Source: Coleophoma eucalyptorum
Lineage: Eukaryota; Ascomycota; Leotiomycetes; Helotiales; Dermateaceae
Reading direction: 5' to 3'
DNA length: 64,000 bases
Assembly: GCA_026120035.1 (NCBI GenBank)
Contig: JALRME010000001.1
Coordinates: 757,909-821,908 of the forward strand
The position numbers were made by a program, and so were the translations under genes. The notes beneath the pieces are model-generated. The model worked only from the letters and a program-made list of their open reading frames with translations. It had not been told where the DNA came from and did not search any database. Positions 33,943 through 47,622 of the stretch are shown one piece after another. Within the stretch, counting starts at the first letter, position 1, and every line of letters starts with the position of its first letter.

Positions 33943-36900
33943 ATTCGAGTTTATGGAGCGTAATGATTGAATGACTTTTAAACTGTAGATTTAGACAATA
34001 GATCTCAAGAGACGAGACTACACTAGAATCATATTCTTTTACTTACCGTATTTTCAAGGTCGTTCTTAGAAGTGAATGAAAGTACTTAACTGGTGTATCA
34101 GATTCACGTCATGGGTACTCAATCTCATGCCTAGCTTGTTTCTTTTCTACCCAATATCACACAACATAAACATGCTCAACAACTCTAAACTTCCTGCCCC
34201 CGAGAAAATATCTCACCGACTTTTGCTAAACACATGTAGTATTCCCACAGGAATCAAGAGCGTCTTGGTTCTGTCTCCTCTAAAGTGAACTTAGTTATTG
34301 CGCCCAGCAGCTCGGGACGGCAAAGTAGAGGATGCGCGCAGTTAATGAAAACGGGGGGAACATGGCGCGAGTACGGGAGGGAGTAGGCAGGCGGGTAATG
34401 GGGTGAGGAGCACATGCTGTTGTGTTACCTGAGACATTCCTGAAGAACTGGATTCTGGGAAGGGTGCTGATCATGTTGAACATGCGATGTGATCCGCATC
34501 TCCACTCCACAAGGGATCTACCCGTCCGGCCTGCATATTTTGACGGCTGCCGACATCCTTCTCGAATCTTCACCATGCACCATTTATCGGCCCAGATATG
34601 CAACTCTCCTTCCTCGCATTTCCTCGTCTTTTCTTTTCTTCTCTTCTTTATTTTCTTTGTTCTGCCCCGTTCTGACTTCGCTTCTTATCTATCCCACTCC
34701 GTCGAATCGGAACTGGCCCGTTGAGGTTTCACCACTACTGCCGTGTGGCACCTTGACGTTTCCGAGATGCTGCATGACATCAAGTGACACTTTTCAATAT
34801 GATTTGCATTTCTATGTTCCCTTCTCTCCTGCAGGATTTTGGGACCAAAGAAGTTTTCAGCTGAGGTCTTGGAAATACGTTCCGTGAATCGAGGAAGAAA
34901 GTGATGGGCAGCCAAGGCTATCTTCTGCGGGAGATCGTCCTTTGCCTTTCTCGTGCTGAGATGCTCTCTTTCTCTGCTCGCTTACCTGCCTAAATACTGG
35001 AAGGATTGCTATAAGCGATACTCCAACCCTCAAGTTGCGGGACTGGACCGTGTTTAATTTGAGAGGCTACCTCCCAAAACGTGTCAATTAGGCAGAAGCA
35101 AGACCTTCTACATATCAACGCCCCGCTGTCCTAAGCACCTCTTCTGGCTAGTGAAGGGCAGCATCAGCGGTTAGGAGTCAATCTGCGTCTTAGGAAGCAT
35201 AATCCTCTGTCCGATGTCAATCTCCTCTCGCCATGTGGACTTGTGGTGAGACTCTCTCCAGATCGACGCACCGGTCTAAGTCCCAAGATCCTCCAACAAC
35301 CTCGCGTTCCCTTCATCTCATCCGAATCACCTGTCAACTCACTCATTCCTTCTTCATCCTATGCAAACCACCCGTCAATCCAGCCTCTTCACCCCACCCC
35401 TTATTCTAAATCAAACCGCGATAAACATAAAAAGGAAGGAAAACCACGCACATACCCGCAAGCCTCGGCTCTTATCAGACGAAACACCGCAGCATGGGAG
35501 ATCATAACTGTGCTAAGGGAGGAGGCAGGACTGCGTGTACCAGATCATGCAGAAATGACGGCTAGGTACTTGAGAGGGTAGATTATGCCTTGCTCTAGCG
35601 CGTGTTGTACACATCGGTGTAACAACAGGCGGATGGATGGGAATTCCAAATACCTGTGTGCGGTTTGTACTCCCTCGATGGACCCTTTTGGTTGTGGTGA
35701 TTGGTTTGTGGCTCCTCGCAAGATACTTGATTGGAGCTTCGTCCTGGATGTATATGGGATTTGCAATGCTTAGGCAGGCTGAAAATTAACCTCTTTAAAC
35801 GGGGGAGGCTTTTGTAAGGGATTTGGTGCATACATGAAGGAATTGGTTAGTGGGAAGCATCGAATGATACTTTGCGGCGCGGAAGCTGTAGAGGTGGAGG
35901 GAATGGAGCAATAATCTCCTTACTATACATGAACATAGTTTCTCGGGACTTGAAATCAAAAAGAAGAAGGCTTGCGATAGGTTCTCTCGACAAAATGCTT
36001 GTCAGGCCCTATCAAGTACTGTATTGGGCCAAGACTAATTATCAACTTATGTTGCCAACCACTTTTTTTTTATCTCGGCTGAGAATAAAGCAGCTGTTTT
36101 ACCAAGTATCTGGGAACATCTGGCAACAGACAATCTTTCAGTCATCCTTCCGCGACCTTGTGGAAATCGGCATCACTGAAATCGCGAGTTTGTGGTTTCT
36201 CTTGGCAAAGAGTGAAAAGGCGAGGGGTTTGACATAAAACGGTCTTTTGCCTTGCAAGAGTTCGCCAGTATAGTGCTCTATAGCCACAATAAACAGCATG
36301 TGCCAAGATTTTATACAGCCGCGATTTTAGTTCATGCCTAGTCTGAGAATATTGTTTGCGTTTGTAGACCTAATACTTGGAGAATTGCGCCTGTATCTGT
36401 GTGCACCTACTCAGGTGACATGTTTCCAGACCATCAACAGAATTTGCTTTTATATATGTTGCAAAGTTGAGACCCTTGATCTCTGCGACCAAGTATAGGT
36501 ATTAAGATCTCTTAGATCCTCTATGCATGAGTTCATGATTCTAGGGACTCTTTCGTGATTTGTCGTAGCACTAGCTAGCAACATAACAAGAGAGCGGTGC
36601 CAAGAACATATCAACACATAAGCTGCGGGATGAGCTCATAATTTATGTCACACTTCGCACCTCTCTTACTCTCAAGCTCCCAAGGCTACCAACCAACCAC
36701 AATCTTACAACCCATTCACTGCTTTATTCGTCAGAGCTAGCAGCGTGTTTTGTGGCACAGGGAAGGCTTGGGCTGTAGATCTCTGGTTCTTTGGGGTCCC
36801 CCGCAGAAGCGATTGTAGATCATTGGGCTGGGCTGACGTGCATATTTGACGAGAAGACACTTGGGTTATGAAGATGTATGCGAAAGACATGAAGGACATG

Positions 36901-37069
36901 TATATGTACGTGATGGTGGGTTTTGGTCGGGTATATACAGACTTGTTCGATCTGTCGCCTTGGAAAAGACACAAATTTGGACCATAAAGGCATCCTTCAC
37001 AACGCCGACAAACTCCCCGTTGGAATTGCCATTGCTGCACACTCATCGGGTCTTCGGAAACGAAACAAT
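33943..37069. other. 3.1 kb intergenic stretch
   Basis: No gene supported. The longest frames (112 residues at 35243-35581, 121 at 35872-36237) have no family features, poor starts and no flanking exons. The tract at 34600-34680 is strongly pyrimidine-rich. Confidence 0.45.
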
Positions 37070-38010
37070 ATGGCGAGGCATATTTCATCAAGCTTGCTTG
37101 GGCTTCTTCCGCTTCTGACCTTGATCCCGACGGTATTCACCTTCATCGCCATCATCCTCATCTCCATTGGCGGCGTGAATCCTGGGGGAAGCAGGTACAT
37201 ACCCAAAAATACGGCATTCGAGCTCATCCAGGTACCGTCCCGGAAACAAGGAGAAGAAATCATCGAGGGCTGACTGACGGATCAAAACAGTGGAACTACA
37301 CCATAAGCCCAATCCAGAGCTACACGTCATATTCCAATACACTCTACTTAAACCGCCTTTGCCTCAATGCCGGCACTGCGCAGCGCATATCATACACTCT
37401 GTGCAGCTCCATGCACGTCGTACACGACAGTCGTGATCTCGCAGCGCAAAATGCACTCGTGCATGATATCAGTCCCTTCCGTTTCGCCAGTGTGCACCTC
37501 AACGTGCCGCTCGCTTTCTACACCTTGACGAATATCTGCATGCTCATCTTGATGGCTGCCGCAGTGTTGGGAAGTTTGAAGGGTATGGGTGGGAAAGCGC
37601 TGGGAAGAGGGAGGATTTTGGTTCTGGGATTTGGAGTGGTGCGTTTGCCTTCTCTTTCTCTTCTGGGTGCTCATTGGTGCATTTGATACTGATGCGTTGG
37701 TCAGGCGGCATTGATATTCGTCCTCATCGCATCATCAGTCCTAACCCACCAGATGGTGCATCTCCGCGCTCAGATCTTACATAATACCATTGGGAGTCAT
37801 CTTTTGGCCAACGGATCTGGCGGGCAGGGAACAACTTTCTTCACCCACGTAAATCATGTTGGTCTTGGAAGTGTGGTGTTAGGGCTCACGTGGTCTTCTG
37901 TCGCTGCTCTGCTCTTGGTGTTGGGGATGTGGGGATATGTCTTTTGGTGTACCAAGGGAGATAGGTACGAGATGAGGGAAGGGAAAGAGGAGCGGTTTGT
38001 TCAAGGTTAG
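37070..38010 (+). CDS. SUR7/PalI-like four-span plasma membrane protein
   Basis: Three exons, 37070-37231, 37291-37638 and 37705-38010, with introns of 59 and 66 bases; 271 residues. The start MARHISSSLLGLLPLLTLIP opens the first membrane segment (to about residue 33). A loop of about 95 residues follows with WNYTISPIQSYTSY, a paired-Cys region (RLCLNAG..YTLCSS) and DISPFRFASVHLNVP, after which come three more segments: LAFYTLTNICMLILMAAAVL, AALIFVLIASSVLTHQMV and VVLGLTWSSVAALLLVLGMW. One long loop after the first segment, then three segments, is the SUR7/PalI layout of eisosome and pH-sensing proteins. A short charged tail faces the cytosol. The second donor is GTGCGT, acceptable but weak. 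Which branch of the family it belongs to is open. Confidence 0.82.
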
Positions 38011-40475
38011 GGTTTAACAGGCATAAGAAAGCGATTGAGTAAAAGAGATCTGGTTGTGAAATCTGTTATATTGTACATCTAAATGTACCGCTCAGTGAAC
38101 GAATGAATGAATATCAGCTTGTCTCTCTTCCGGCCCCAAACCCGCCCTTCCGGACATGTCAAAAGCAAGCAAGTACGACATATAGTTTCATGTCCCAAGA
38201 ACCCGGTTCGGTGAGTCCGAGAATTACGAAGAGAGAGCGGAGTTTTTAGACGTGCTCTGCTTGCCGCCGAGGAGCTTGCGCCGAGGGAAACTATTCTAGG
38301 TGCAAGGCCGAGATCTAGAATTCAGAGCTGTCAAATATAATTGCATGGAGTTTCTTCTTTTCTTTACGAAGTGTGCATGTGGAATGTGCGAAGGTCATGT
38401 ATATCTCCACCTGGCTACGTGGGCCAGAATGCTTCATGGAATGAGACATAGAAAAGTGAAGCGAGCAAGAGCCGGCGAATGAATATCAGCTTATCGGAGG
38501 CCATGACTTCAAACACCGTCGCCCAAAGCCTATTAGGCAGCATTCATTTTTCAGGAGGCACTTTAAGCACTGCCGGCTCCTTCCCCGAGTCTCACCAAAT
38601 ATGTAGGAACGCTATCGAACTCACTTCTCTATCCCTTCTTTGTCGGAGTGACGACGGAGTGACGATCCGCTTCCGCTGTTTGCTGTCTTGCCACATGTCC
38701 AAAGACAGGTGTTGACGGCTCTTAGGCGCAACCCCCCAACACCACACCTGTCAATAGTCACAGGCGGCGAATCTGATCATGCAGCCAGCCCAACTCTAGC
38801 TGAGAAGCACTTGCTCCTCGTACATGCAGCGTCCTGCTTCTGACTTAGTTCAGAATCCCTTGGAGGATGTGTGTATGAGACGGACAGGCTTAAAGATACT
38901 GGGACTTGAGTCACTTGACATGCAGGAGTAGAAGCGATCTCCCACCACCACTCGTGGTTTGTTTGTCTCGACTTTCTTCTTGCCTTGGATAGTGTCCTGC
39001 GAAACATATTTATCCCTAGCTTCATTTCGATAACTATGGCTCTACGGCGATCCGAGGCAAGATAGCATACAATAAAGATCAGACAAGATAAAGCGCCAGC
39101 AAGGAGACTTTCCGTGACGCTTATCCTACGCATACTTCTTGGCAAGTTTGCGGGCTAAAGGCATGCAAGTCATCTCTCTAGGAGGCAAATGAGACCGGTA
39201 ATTCGGATTCTCGACGTGATTACCACATGTTTCGCCCCTCTGGCGCTGTGCCTCTGGGTTCAGCCTAGGATAGATGGGGAAGGACGTTTTCAGCTTGTTT
39301 GGTTTGGCTGGGCTGTATTGTGCTGTCCTCTGCTCTGCTGTTGGTAGGTGCTGACCGAAATAAGAGGGGTTCGCTTGTTGGCTCGTACGGCGTTCAGGAG
39401 GCGAGACGAGCGTTGAACCAGCACGACTCATTTCTTCATTCTTCTCCCAACCAACCTTGCAGGGAGAGGTTGCCCGGCAGTTCAGACTGCTGTCTTGAAG
39501 GAAATGCTGAGTGACATCTGGACAGGTGCACGAGGCAGCGAAAGCGAACCAGAAATACGAAGTTGTCTCCTTTTCCACTGATAAATTTGTTACTGGGTCC
39601 ACCTTCACCTTCCTTGCCTTACCTTGACCTTAATCCGGTGCGTAGGACTAAGTGAGGCGAACCGGCCGCTCGGTAACCAACAAGAACGCTTCTGCGCCCT
39701 CATCGCTGTCCCTATCCATGCATGCATGTCGAAGACGAGGATCTCCGCCTTGTTTCTCTCATGTAACAGGGCGAGGTAATTCTCCTTGATCATCATATTG
39801 ACGAAATCTTCCCTCGATCCGGATGGTGGTCCTGGTTCTAGGGCATCGAGCGCTGGATGCTTTGGGCAAAGGAGAACCAGATTGGGGGGTTTGATGGTAA
39901 GGAGTGTGATGTAGCGCAAGGAAGGCATGGTTAATAGCGTGGCCGTACCCTTCGTTATAGCATAGCATAGTAAAGCATAGCGAAGCAAAGCATGGTTCAC
40001 TCGTTCCTTAGATCCAACCATATCAAGGCGTCAGTGGCTCAATCTAGTACTAGGCAGTTTTGAAAAACTCGTGGTCATTTTGCCTTACCACGGCGGCTTT
40101 TTGGCAAGGGGAAAAAAAAGGTTATATGTTCATGGTTAAGACAAGGGCATGTGGTTTTCCTCGCTGTCTGTTTCTGGCAGGCGCCAGAGAGGTTCGAATC
40201 AAAGCCATGAATCCACGGATTTAGTTCCACTCTGACACACCCGAACAGCGAGAAAGAAAAGAAGCAAAAAAAACATGCTGGACGGCGTCAAGAAACAGTC
40301 CTATGGTTCTGGGGAATCTTGCAGCTAGCTGCACGTACTCTCGATATTCTTGCATGTCATATATGCTTACCTTCCTTGGCTGCAGTCCAGGATTTCGAGA
40401 AGTGATACAAAAGCAAAGAAAAGAGGCGGGAAAGCATGAGGAAATAACAACGATAGGTGGAAACGTTCAAAAGAT

Positions 40476-40495
40476 AAAAAAAAAAAAAAAAAAAA
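40476..40495 (+). repeat. Homopolymer A run
   Basis: Twenty consecutive A residues. Confidence 0.9.
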
Positions 40496-43400
40496 GAACA
40501 CGGGAACTGCAAGAAGCAACGAAATCACGAAAATAGTGACCCCCAAATGTGAGACAGTATGGGTCTTCATCCAGATCCCGCTTTTTGAAAGTCTTCCCTT
40601 CGCAGCAAGTGCGCCAAGCTGTACTTCTCACGATGCGATGTACAATCTGGACAGAACACGAAATGAGGCCATGATGATGACAGGCCCGCGCGCTTCAAGC
40701 CCAGCGCAGTAATTGATCTACCTCGTCAGTGTCGATCCATTTTACGAGGGCAGCGCTGCACTGTTAGACACGTTTCTGAAGCGTGGTTAGATTGGGAGGC
40801 CAAGCATATGAGTACCAGAGCAGATCAGAGCATCTCGTTGGATGGAGCTACCTCCTACACACTGGAATAGGATGTGAGGGGAACCGCAAGCAAATGGAAA
40901 ACGGGCCAGGGCCCCTGACTTCCCTTGCATTGCATTTAGGTTGCATGTCGCTAGCAGTCGACAGCCCGCCAACCAGGCCAACCAGGTCAACCAACCAGCC
41001 TCTCAGCAATATAGCCGCAGCTGCAGAATCACCATTGTCTTGCTTTTTTCCCCTTCGAGGATTTGGAATTGCTCCCGTGCTTATTGTGCTCTGTACGACC
41101 TGCTATATGCGTGCGATCTCGATCTCCCATCCTTGAACTTTGGCTCCCGTCTAACGAGGCGGGAAGAGCTACGCTGTTCCGTTTTCGGCCGATTATCTGT
41201 ATATTGTCGTGGTCCAGGAACGATATTTGAGACGCATATCGCCTCTGCCATGTTTATGCACGGGTGTCTCTTCAGGGGGAAACTTTTCTATCTTTGAAGT
41301 GTCAGTGTCAGTGTCAGGGTCAAGACCTCGGAACTATAGATCTATCTTAATGACTATTCTAAGGTACCGGGTCTGGACCTGTGTAGGAGATGGAAGATCC
41401 TAGTAGAGAGGATGTCAGGTGGAGTGCTGACAATGAGTTACAGTACGTGCTGTACCTTATCTCTCATATTGTATATATATTTGTTTCTTCTCTTATCCTT
41501 TCAGCCGAACAACAGGACTCGAACTTTTGCAAACAGTTTTGCCTATCCTGCCACATTCTTCGTGGAAGCAGATCTAGATCCCAAGAATAAAGATCTAGAA
41601 CCATTAGCAGCGAATTTAAGGAGTTTGCCACGAGCGGTTGTGCGCTCCGAGTCAATTGATGACCAGCAAATAATTAGACCTTACATGCCACATGTGTTAA
41701 TTGGCAGTTTTCAGGTACTGTACTACATCGAGTCAAGTGTAGGCGTAGTAACGTCCTCCGCACGCCTTGACAAGCCGGCCACGAAAAGCTAGGTTGTGAA
41801 GGCTACATGCTTACTGCGGCTGTCCTTGAGTCAAGAACATGCCACTGAAAGAAAAGGTGTAGATGCCGACACAACCTTGTCAAGTGCCATGCAAACCGTT
41901 GACTCCGATGAATGTATCATGATTACAAGTGCAGTCCTTTACCCATCCCCAATCCAGCAACAACGCACACTGTCACCATACTTGGAGATATGTCTCATCT
42001 ACCTTGGTCGTATTAGAATCAACTCGCATAAAAGCGATGACTCGACACGATCTTCTCGGATCAGGAATCGCATGTCAGGTTCGTCAAATCTATCAAATCT
42101 CGTTCTGATTTCAAAAGATACTTTCACCCATCACTCATGCTTATTCGGCTGTTTCACAATCCCTCGTTTGCTCCTCCTCCACATGTTCTCCCGAAGCCCA
42201 CACCGGCAAGGCACATCCCTTTCATTCCCCCTGAAAGTCCAACTTGCTCGCACGCCTTGAACTTCTCAGAATAGGTATGTGCAACAAAGCATTAGGGCCA
42301 GGAAGGAAGTTTCGAGGGTTCTTGCTGGTTGGCGCGGTGTTTTTCTTGTTGCTTCGTGCCCAGTTTTAGGACTGCCGTGCGGGGACAAAAGCGGGTTCGG
42401 AAATAGATGATACTTACTATACCGATTTAGAGCGGATCTTAGAACACTCGCACCGTAAGAAACAGTGACCGGAGCCTAAGGACCGAGAAATAGAGACCCT
42501 TTGACCCCAGTATTTGAAATTTAGGAATGTTGAGACGTAGGAGGAATTGGGGGCAGGTTTAATCTTGGCTCAAAAGTCGAGTCAAGCAAGTCTCTCGAGT
42601 TTCAAGAAACATGAATCGGGCACCGGCAGTAGTAGATGACGGCACGCGGAAAGGGATTCCTTGAGCATTGAGCATGGAGCATTTCTACCTACCCCGTGGC
42701 CGATGGATGGATAGATTCCTGGTGGTTCCTTCGTGGGGATCGGATTAGTCAGGAGGAATGAGGAATTGCTTGACAAGGGCGAAGCTCAACTGGTGACATG
42801 TGTGTGCTGCACTTAACTTCGGGCCATTTATTCCTTCATCCTTTCTTGGCTAGCTAGTTAGCATGGCTGTGATCTCTATCAGATCGACTCGCTTGTCGTG
42901 TCGCCTCATATTGCCAAATTCGGAGTTTCTGGCCTGTCTCGCCATTTCAGTGGTTTCTGTAAGGTACAGTGCAGTATCCAATTATTTGTTTCTGCTGGTA
43001 TATGCTACTGCCGATGTCAAGGCGTATATCTATCTTTCCGCAGAGCTTAATACTATACATACAGTACAATACCATATAACACAGCACATGACCTCCCCGC
43101 CACGAAATAACCGAACAAAGTGATCTATGAAGAGTCCAAGACATCAACAACCACTGCACGAAGAAAGGGTCACAAGTGAAAAGTAATATGACACAAGACA
43201 CCAATCACTTACGCTCGCCTCGATCAGCATAGCATCCCGGCTCACATGCAATGGCGGGAGATCTCATCTATTATACGGTTGCGGTCGTACGGTTGCTGCA
43301 GGTGGTTTATCTGCAGTAGCGTCCCTCTTTCTCAGCTTAGGCTGGCGCTTGGCTGATCATCATCGCTTTTGCTCTGTTGGCTGTCGCCTCGCGAATTTGG

Positions 43401-43522
43401 ATTGATTGTCTCTCAAATGTCACAACGGATGGATGAAGCCGAACACATGCGTTCGAGGCTTCTTCCCTGTTCACCCTACCGAACATCCTGGTATATCGGT
43501 TTTTTCTTCCTACGTTTTCTGC

Positions 43523-43535
43523 GGGGGGGGGGGGG
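43523..43535 (+). repeat. Homopolymer G run
   Basis: Thirteen consecutive G residues followed by AGGAGG. Confidence 0.85.
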
Positions 43536-44380
43536 AGGAGGTTTCGGCACATGTTGGGATTTCACTGGACGGTACGGTAGGTATCTATACTGTATACTGT
43601 ATATGCTGCTATCGTGTTGGCCTTTGCATGCATGGCAGTGGTACCTGCTCCCGTGCGGTGTGATTCCGAGGTGTTTCTCTTCTCCTATCGCCGGCTGAGA
43701 TTGATGCATAGCTCATGAGCAGCTGTTCCCCCAATCCAGGTCACTAACGCAGCGCTCTAGATGACCAGCTCATCGATCCGGGCCAGTTCATATGGGATCA
43801 TGCTTCTTCACACTGTCTCGCCTCGCCTGTCGCATGCCCCCCCTGCCCGTCGGCCGTACAGGCTGATCAACCGGCGCAGAAAGTCGCACATAAACTCACA
43901 TGGCCGTAGGACGGGAGCGGTTTAGGGGCCATTGGTGAGCCTGCCTACCCACACGGCACTACAGAGTGTCCAGTGTCCAGTGTCCAGCAGCACCCACGGC
44001 CACTGGCTCGCACCCTGGAACCCTGTACTCGTGTATCCCTGCACCCCTGCGCCCCTGTACCCCTCGCACATCCCAGTTTTCCTTCCCGCTCCCACGCTCT
44101 TTTTGTGGCCGCAAGGGAATAGCCACGTTCTCGCGCGCAATGGCACTCCTCGAATTGCGTATGGCCTCCCGCAGCTCTGCTTCTGGTTGGGGCGGTCTCT
44201 ACTACCGTCTGGCTCATCAGGCTCGCCTGGCTGGTCTGGCTCGTCTGTCTGGCTTGTCCGGGCTGCACTGCACAGCAGCTCTGGAACTCTGACCTCTGCC
44301 CTACCGATCATTTTTTGCCTCTTCACTCATTCTCACGCTTTCCCTTTGACTTTCACTCTTCGCTCTCGCACTTGACTCTT

Positions 44381-44407
44381 ACTCACTCTCACTCTCACTC
44401 TCACTCC
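44381..44407 (+). repeat. (CACTCT)n pyrimidine repeat
   Basis: About four units of ACTCTC in a C/T-rich tract leading to the bHLH gene. Confidence 0.75.
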
Positions 44408-45937
44408 TCCTTTGCTTGCTCCTCATTCAATTGTCTGTCTTGTCCGGGTGCTAGGTGTCACTGTTCTACTCGAGCTCTGTCGCCTACTTCAGTGCTTTGC
44501 ATCCAGTTCCTCCATCCGTCATCCAACCTCTTCTGGTCGCCCTTCATTCTCACTCCTTCATATCTTTTTTTTCTATACTCGGAAATACTTATAGGACACC
44601 ACCGTACAGCCTGTCTCTAGTACCTCGCCCTGCACACTTCTCAATCCCCTCTCCTTTCGGTTTGAAAGTCACCCGCCTCCTCTCTCTTGTTCGGGTCCCA
44701 CAATCATCGACTACACTGTGAACACCCCACATCCAGTCCCCATACACGCAGCTCGCAGTACCCAAGTACCCAGTTTCACACGATATACATCTGTATACAT
44801 CACCGTTACACATACCTACCCACGCCTTCGTCCGGCGAGACATCCGCTTGCTTCATCGTGTCCGACGGACTTTTATCCGGTATCTGTTGCACCTATCTAC
44901 CTTACTTACTTACGCTCCTTGTGGTATCCCATATTGGAGCTTACTGCGAAGCTGCAAGGCTTGCTCAGTTATCCTGCGTTGCACCAGAGCCAAACAAGTT
45001 TGGTATCGCCGAGGATTTACGGAACCCGTACCTCGATCGAAGAAGACCTAAACGCTATTCACAATCGTTCCAACCCGGCTGGTACTTAGGTACCTCGAAA
45101 GCCGCAGCAAACAAGCAGGCAGACATCATACCTTGGCCTCGGTGTCTTTTTGTACCGTTCACCCAGTACAGCACAGTGCTCAAACGACCTTTGAGGAGCT
45201 CCCTTTAGTCACGACTGTCGAGATTCCACAATCCACGCCCACATCTGCTACATCCACCATATCCATAACCATCACCCTTTCCGCTCCCCTTCAAGCTTGC
45301 AAGACCCTTGAACCTTTACTTTCCCGCAGGTTAGGGTACCCCCGCTAGCCCGCTCAGGCTGTGCTTCCGTTAGGCCAACCGCCAGTCAAGCCAGTAATTA
45401 AGCGGCCCTCAGTGTGTGCCCAGCGCCCAGTGCAGTGCAGTGCCTAGTCTGCCCACGCTCAAGGTCGATCGATTTCCTCCAACCTTGATACCACGACCAC
45501 ACACAGGTCACGACCTGTCTCTGCCTTCGACACTCCTACCCTCTCCAACTCCACCACCGTTAGCAACATATTGTTCTGCTCGCCTCTGTCTCAGGCGCTA
45601 CGACGATACTCGACTGTGCCTTAACTGTGTCGTCGTACGCCATACTCTTCTCTAGTCTTGCTCTCCCTGTCGCATTTGCATGCGCCAATCCCTTTCACTA
45701 CCATCGCTTCAATCCACCTCTGTCGTCGCAACAGGACCAGTATCACCACGTTCTCTACTCTCATTCTTGCATGCGCGGCTCTATTACCACCACCAATTCA
45801 TCTCACATTCTTTTGTTTCTCCTCTACGTAGAGCGCCTCCATTGTTGTTCATCTAAATCCTCGCACGTACCCGGTGCGATAAGACAGAATTTCGAACCGC
45901 GGCCCACGAATTCTCGAGTTTGCAGCCCATCAGAGAC

Positions 45938-47622
45938 ATGTCTCGAACATATGATGCTGGTGACATGGCACGAATGAAGTCGCACACCGCCACAAAGGCA
46001 CCCAATGGCCTGGACAAGGTCCTCAATCAACCCGAAGAGCAACCTCGAGACTCGGGTTTCTTCGCAACGGACTCGAAGCGTAAGTCAACTGAGCTACTGT
46101 TGTCTGCTCTGCGAAGAATACCACTGATGGCCCTGTAGATACCTCGATGAACTCGACGAATGCCCTCACGCCCTCTTCCGGCGGCTACCAGAGCTCCCCT
46201 GCTGAAGGGAATACACCTTCCCCTGTCGCTATAGCAAATGACAACGGCGGACAACCACTAGCTTCACCCATGTCTGCCATGAGTGTTGCTTCAATGGTAT
46301 CTCCAACAACAGCAGAGCATGGAATAACGTCTCGAAGCAGTGCTGCGTACACAAATGGTGATGCTCGCCGCGAATCAGTCAGCAGCTCGGTCTATCATAA
46401 CTTGGGGGAATTGAGGATCAATGGGGGAGGAGCCTCACCCTTTGCTAGTCAAAACCCATCCTCCACATCCCTACAGGAAACCCTTCAGCAGCAACGAAAT
46501 CCTGGAGAACGCCCTTCCTATACACGTTTCTCCAACTCTTACCAACCCTCCACCGTTCGTGCTCCTGCTGAGGCATATGGTGGTAACAATGGGAAGAAAG
46601 CTCCAACGATTACTGGCCCTGCGCCTGGATCCATTGCTCGCGCAGCTGAAGCCACAAAAGGACAGGCTTGGGCTTTTCCTGAAGTAGAGGTTCAAGTGCA
46701 ACAACGTATGCCATCTACTCGTGCAAGTGCCGAGGTTTCTTCTCAAGTATATGAGAGCTCCCGAAGGAGTAGCATGGCATCAATTGCATCATCACAATTC
46801 ACCACCGAGTCACGCTTTCCTTCACAACGTCGTCTCGAAGATGGCATGCCTGCGGGAGACTACAATCGCCTATCACGTGCATCTTCTGAGTTCCAAGGTG
46901 CTGGACAGACACATCATCACCATCAACTTACACGATTGCAATCAGAAGAGGCGAGCAGCCCGACTGGCAGTGCACAGCCATACTCTCGCACACCAGAGCT
47001 TCGTGTAACTCACAAGTTAGCAGAACGTAAGCGTCGTACTGAAATGAAGGAATTATTTGAGAGACTAGCTGCAAAACTACCTAGCGACGGCCGCTCGACA
47101 AAGTCCTCAAAATGGGAGACGCTCTCAAAAGGTGAGCCTTTATTCTACTGTCAATCAATTTGTACTAATTCTTTATTAGCCTGCACAGAAATCGATCGCA
47201 TGCAAGCTGTCAATAACAACTTGCAATCTCAAATGGTGGCATTGCAACAACATTGCCAACACCGCGATATGCAGCTCAGTCAAGTCGATGTTGTTAGCAA
47301 AGAACATGCTATGGCGAAGGGAGAACTGAACGATCTTAAACACGAGGCCGGCAGTCTGCAACATGAGAATGCTAATCTTAAGCACGAGATTGCGGCATTG
47401 CGAGCTGCTCTGAATAATGCTGGTGTCAATCCTCCTGCTTCTGGTTTGCCAATGCAATGGGGTCCACCACAAACAAACGGCCACGAAAGACAGGAGCTCC
47501 CTCCGATTCGAAGCCTTCCACAAGTATCAAGCTTCACTTCTACTTCGCAAGCTATGACCGGCGTCGAGTACCCTTCTCAAGCTGTACCTTCAGCCGGCTT
47601 TGGAGATCGACGGCCATACTAA
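45938..47622 (+). CDS. bHLH transcription factor
   Basis: Three exons, 45938-46079, 46139-47131 and 47180-47622, with introns of 59 and 48 bases; 525 residues. The first 330 residues are Ser/Pro/Gln-rich and look disordered, with a His run (about 305-310). The basic region and helix 1 start near residue 336 (RVTHKLAERKRRTEMKELF), with the Glu/Arg pattern that reads E-box DNA. The loop holds PSDGRSTKSS, and helix 2 (KWETLSKACTEIDRMQAV) crosses the second intron. A leucine-zipper-like coil follows (about 385-440), so it should dimerise. The second intron is a multiple of three and has no stop, so an unspliced form would add 16 residues inside helix 2. The start MSRTYDAGD has A at -3. Targets and process are unknown. 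Confidence 0.9.

Larger units (their letters stand above)
38011..45937. other. 7.9 kb without a recognisable gene, upstream of the bHLH gene
   Basis: No gene could be supported in either strand. It holds simple repeats (20 A at 40476-40495, 13 G at 43523-43535, (CACTCT)n at 44381-44407, TGTCCAG repeats near 43967-43990). The last 1.6 kb (44.3-45.9 kb) is strongly C/T-rich and stop-poor in several frames. The C/T-rich end is best read as a long promoter and leader of the bHLH factor. Short AUG-started frames there could be upstream ORFs. Confidence 0.5.

Noticed and set aside
35243..35581. 112-residue plus-strand frame
   Set aside because: No known motif, weak start context and no splice partners.
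40185..40205. GGTTCGAATC, like a tRNA T-loop
   Set aside because: No acceptor stem, D-arm or anticodon arm could be folded around it.
41412..41792. 126-residue plus-strand frame with a hydrophobic N-terminus
   Set aside because: Composition looks random after the hydrophobic part; no exon structure nearby.
44300..45930. Several overlapping frames of 70-170 residues in a C/T-rich tract
   Set aside because: Stop-poor because of composition; residues are mostly Ser, Pro, Leu and Thr with no domain, so treated as leader/promoter.
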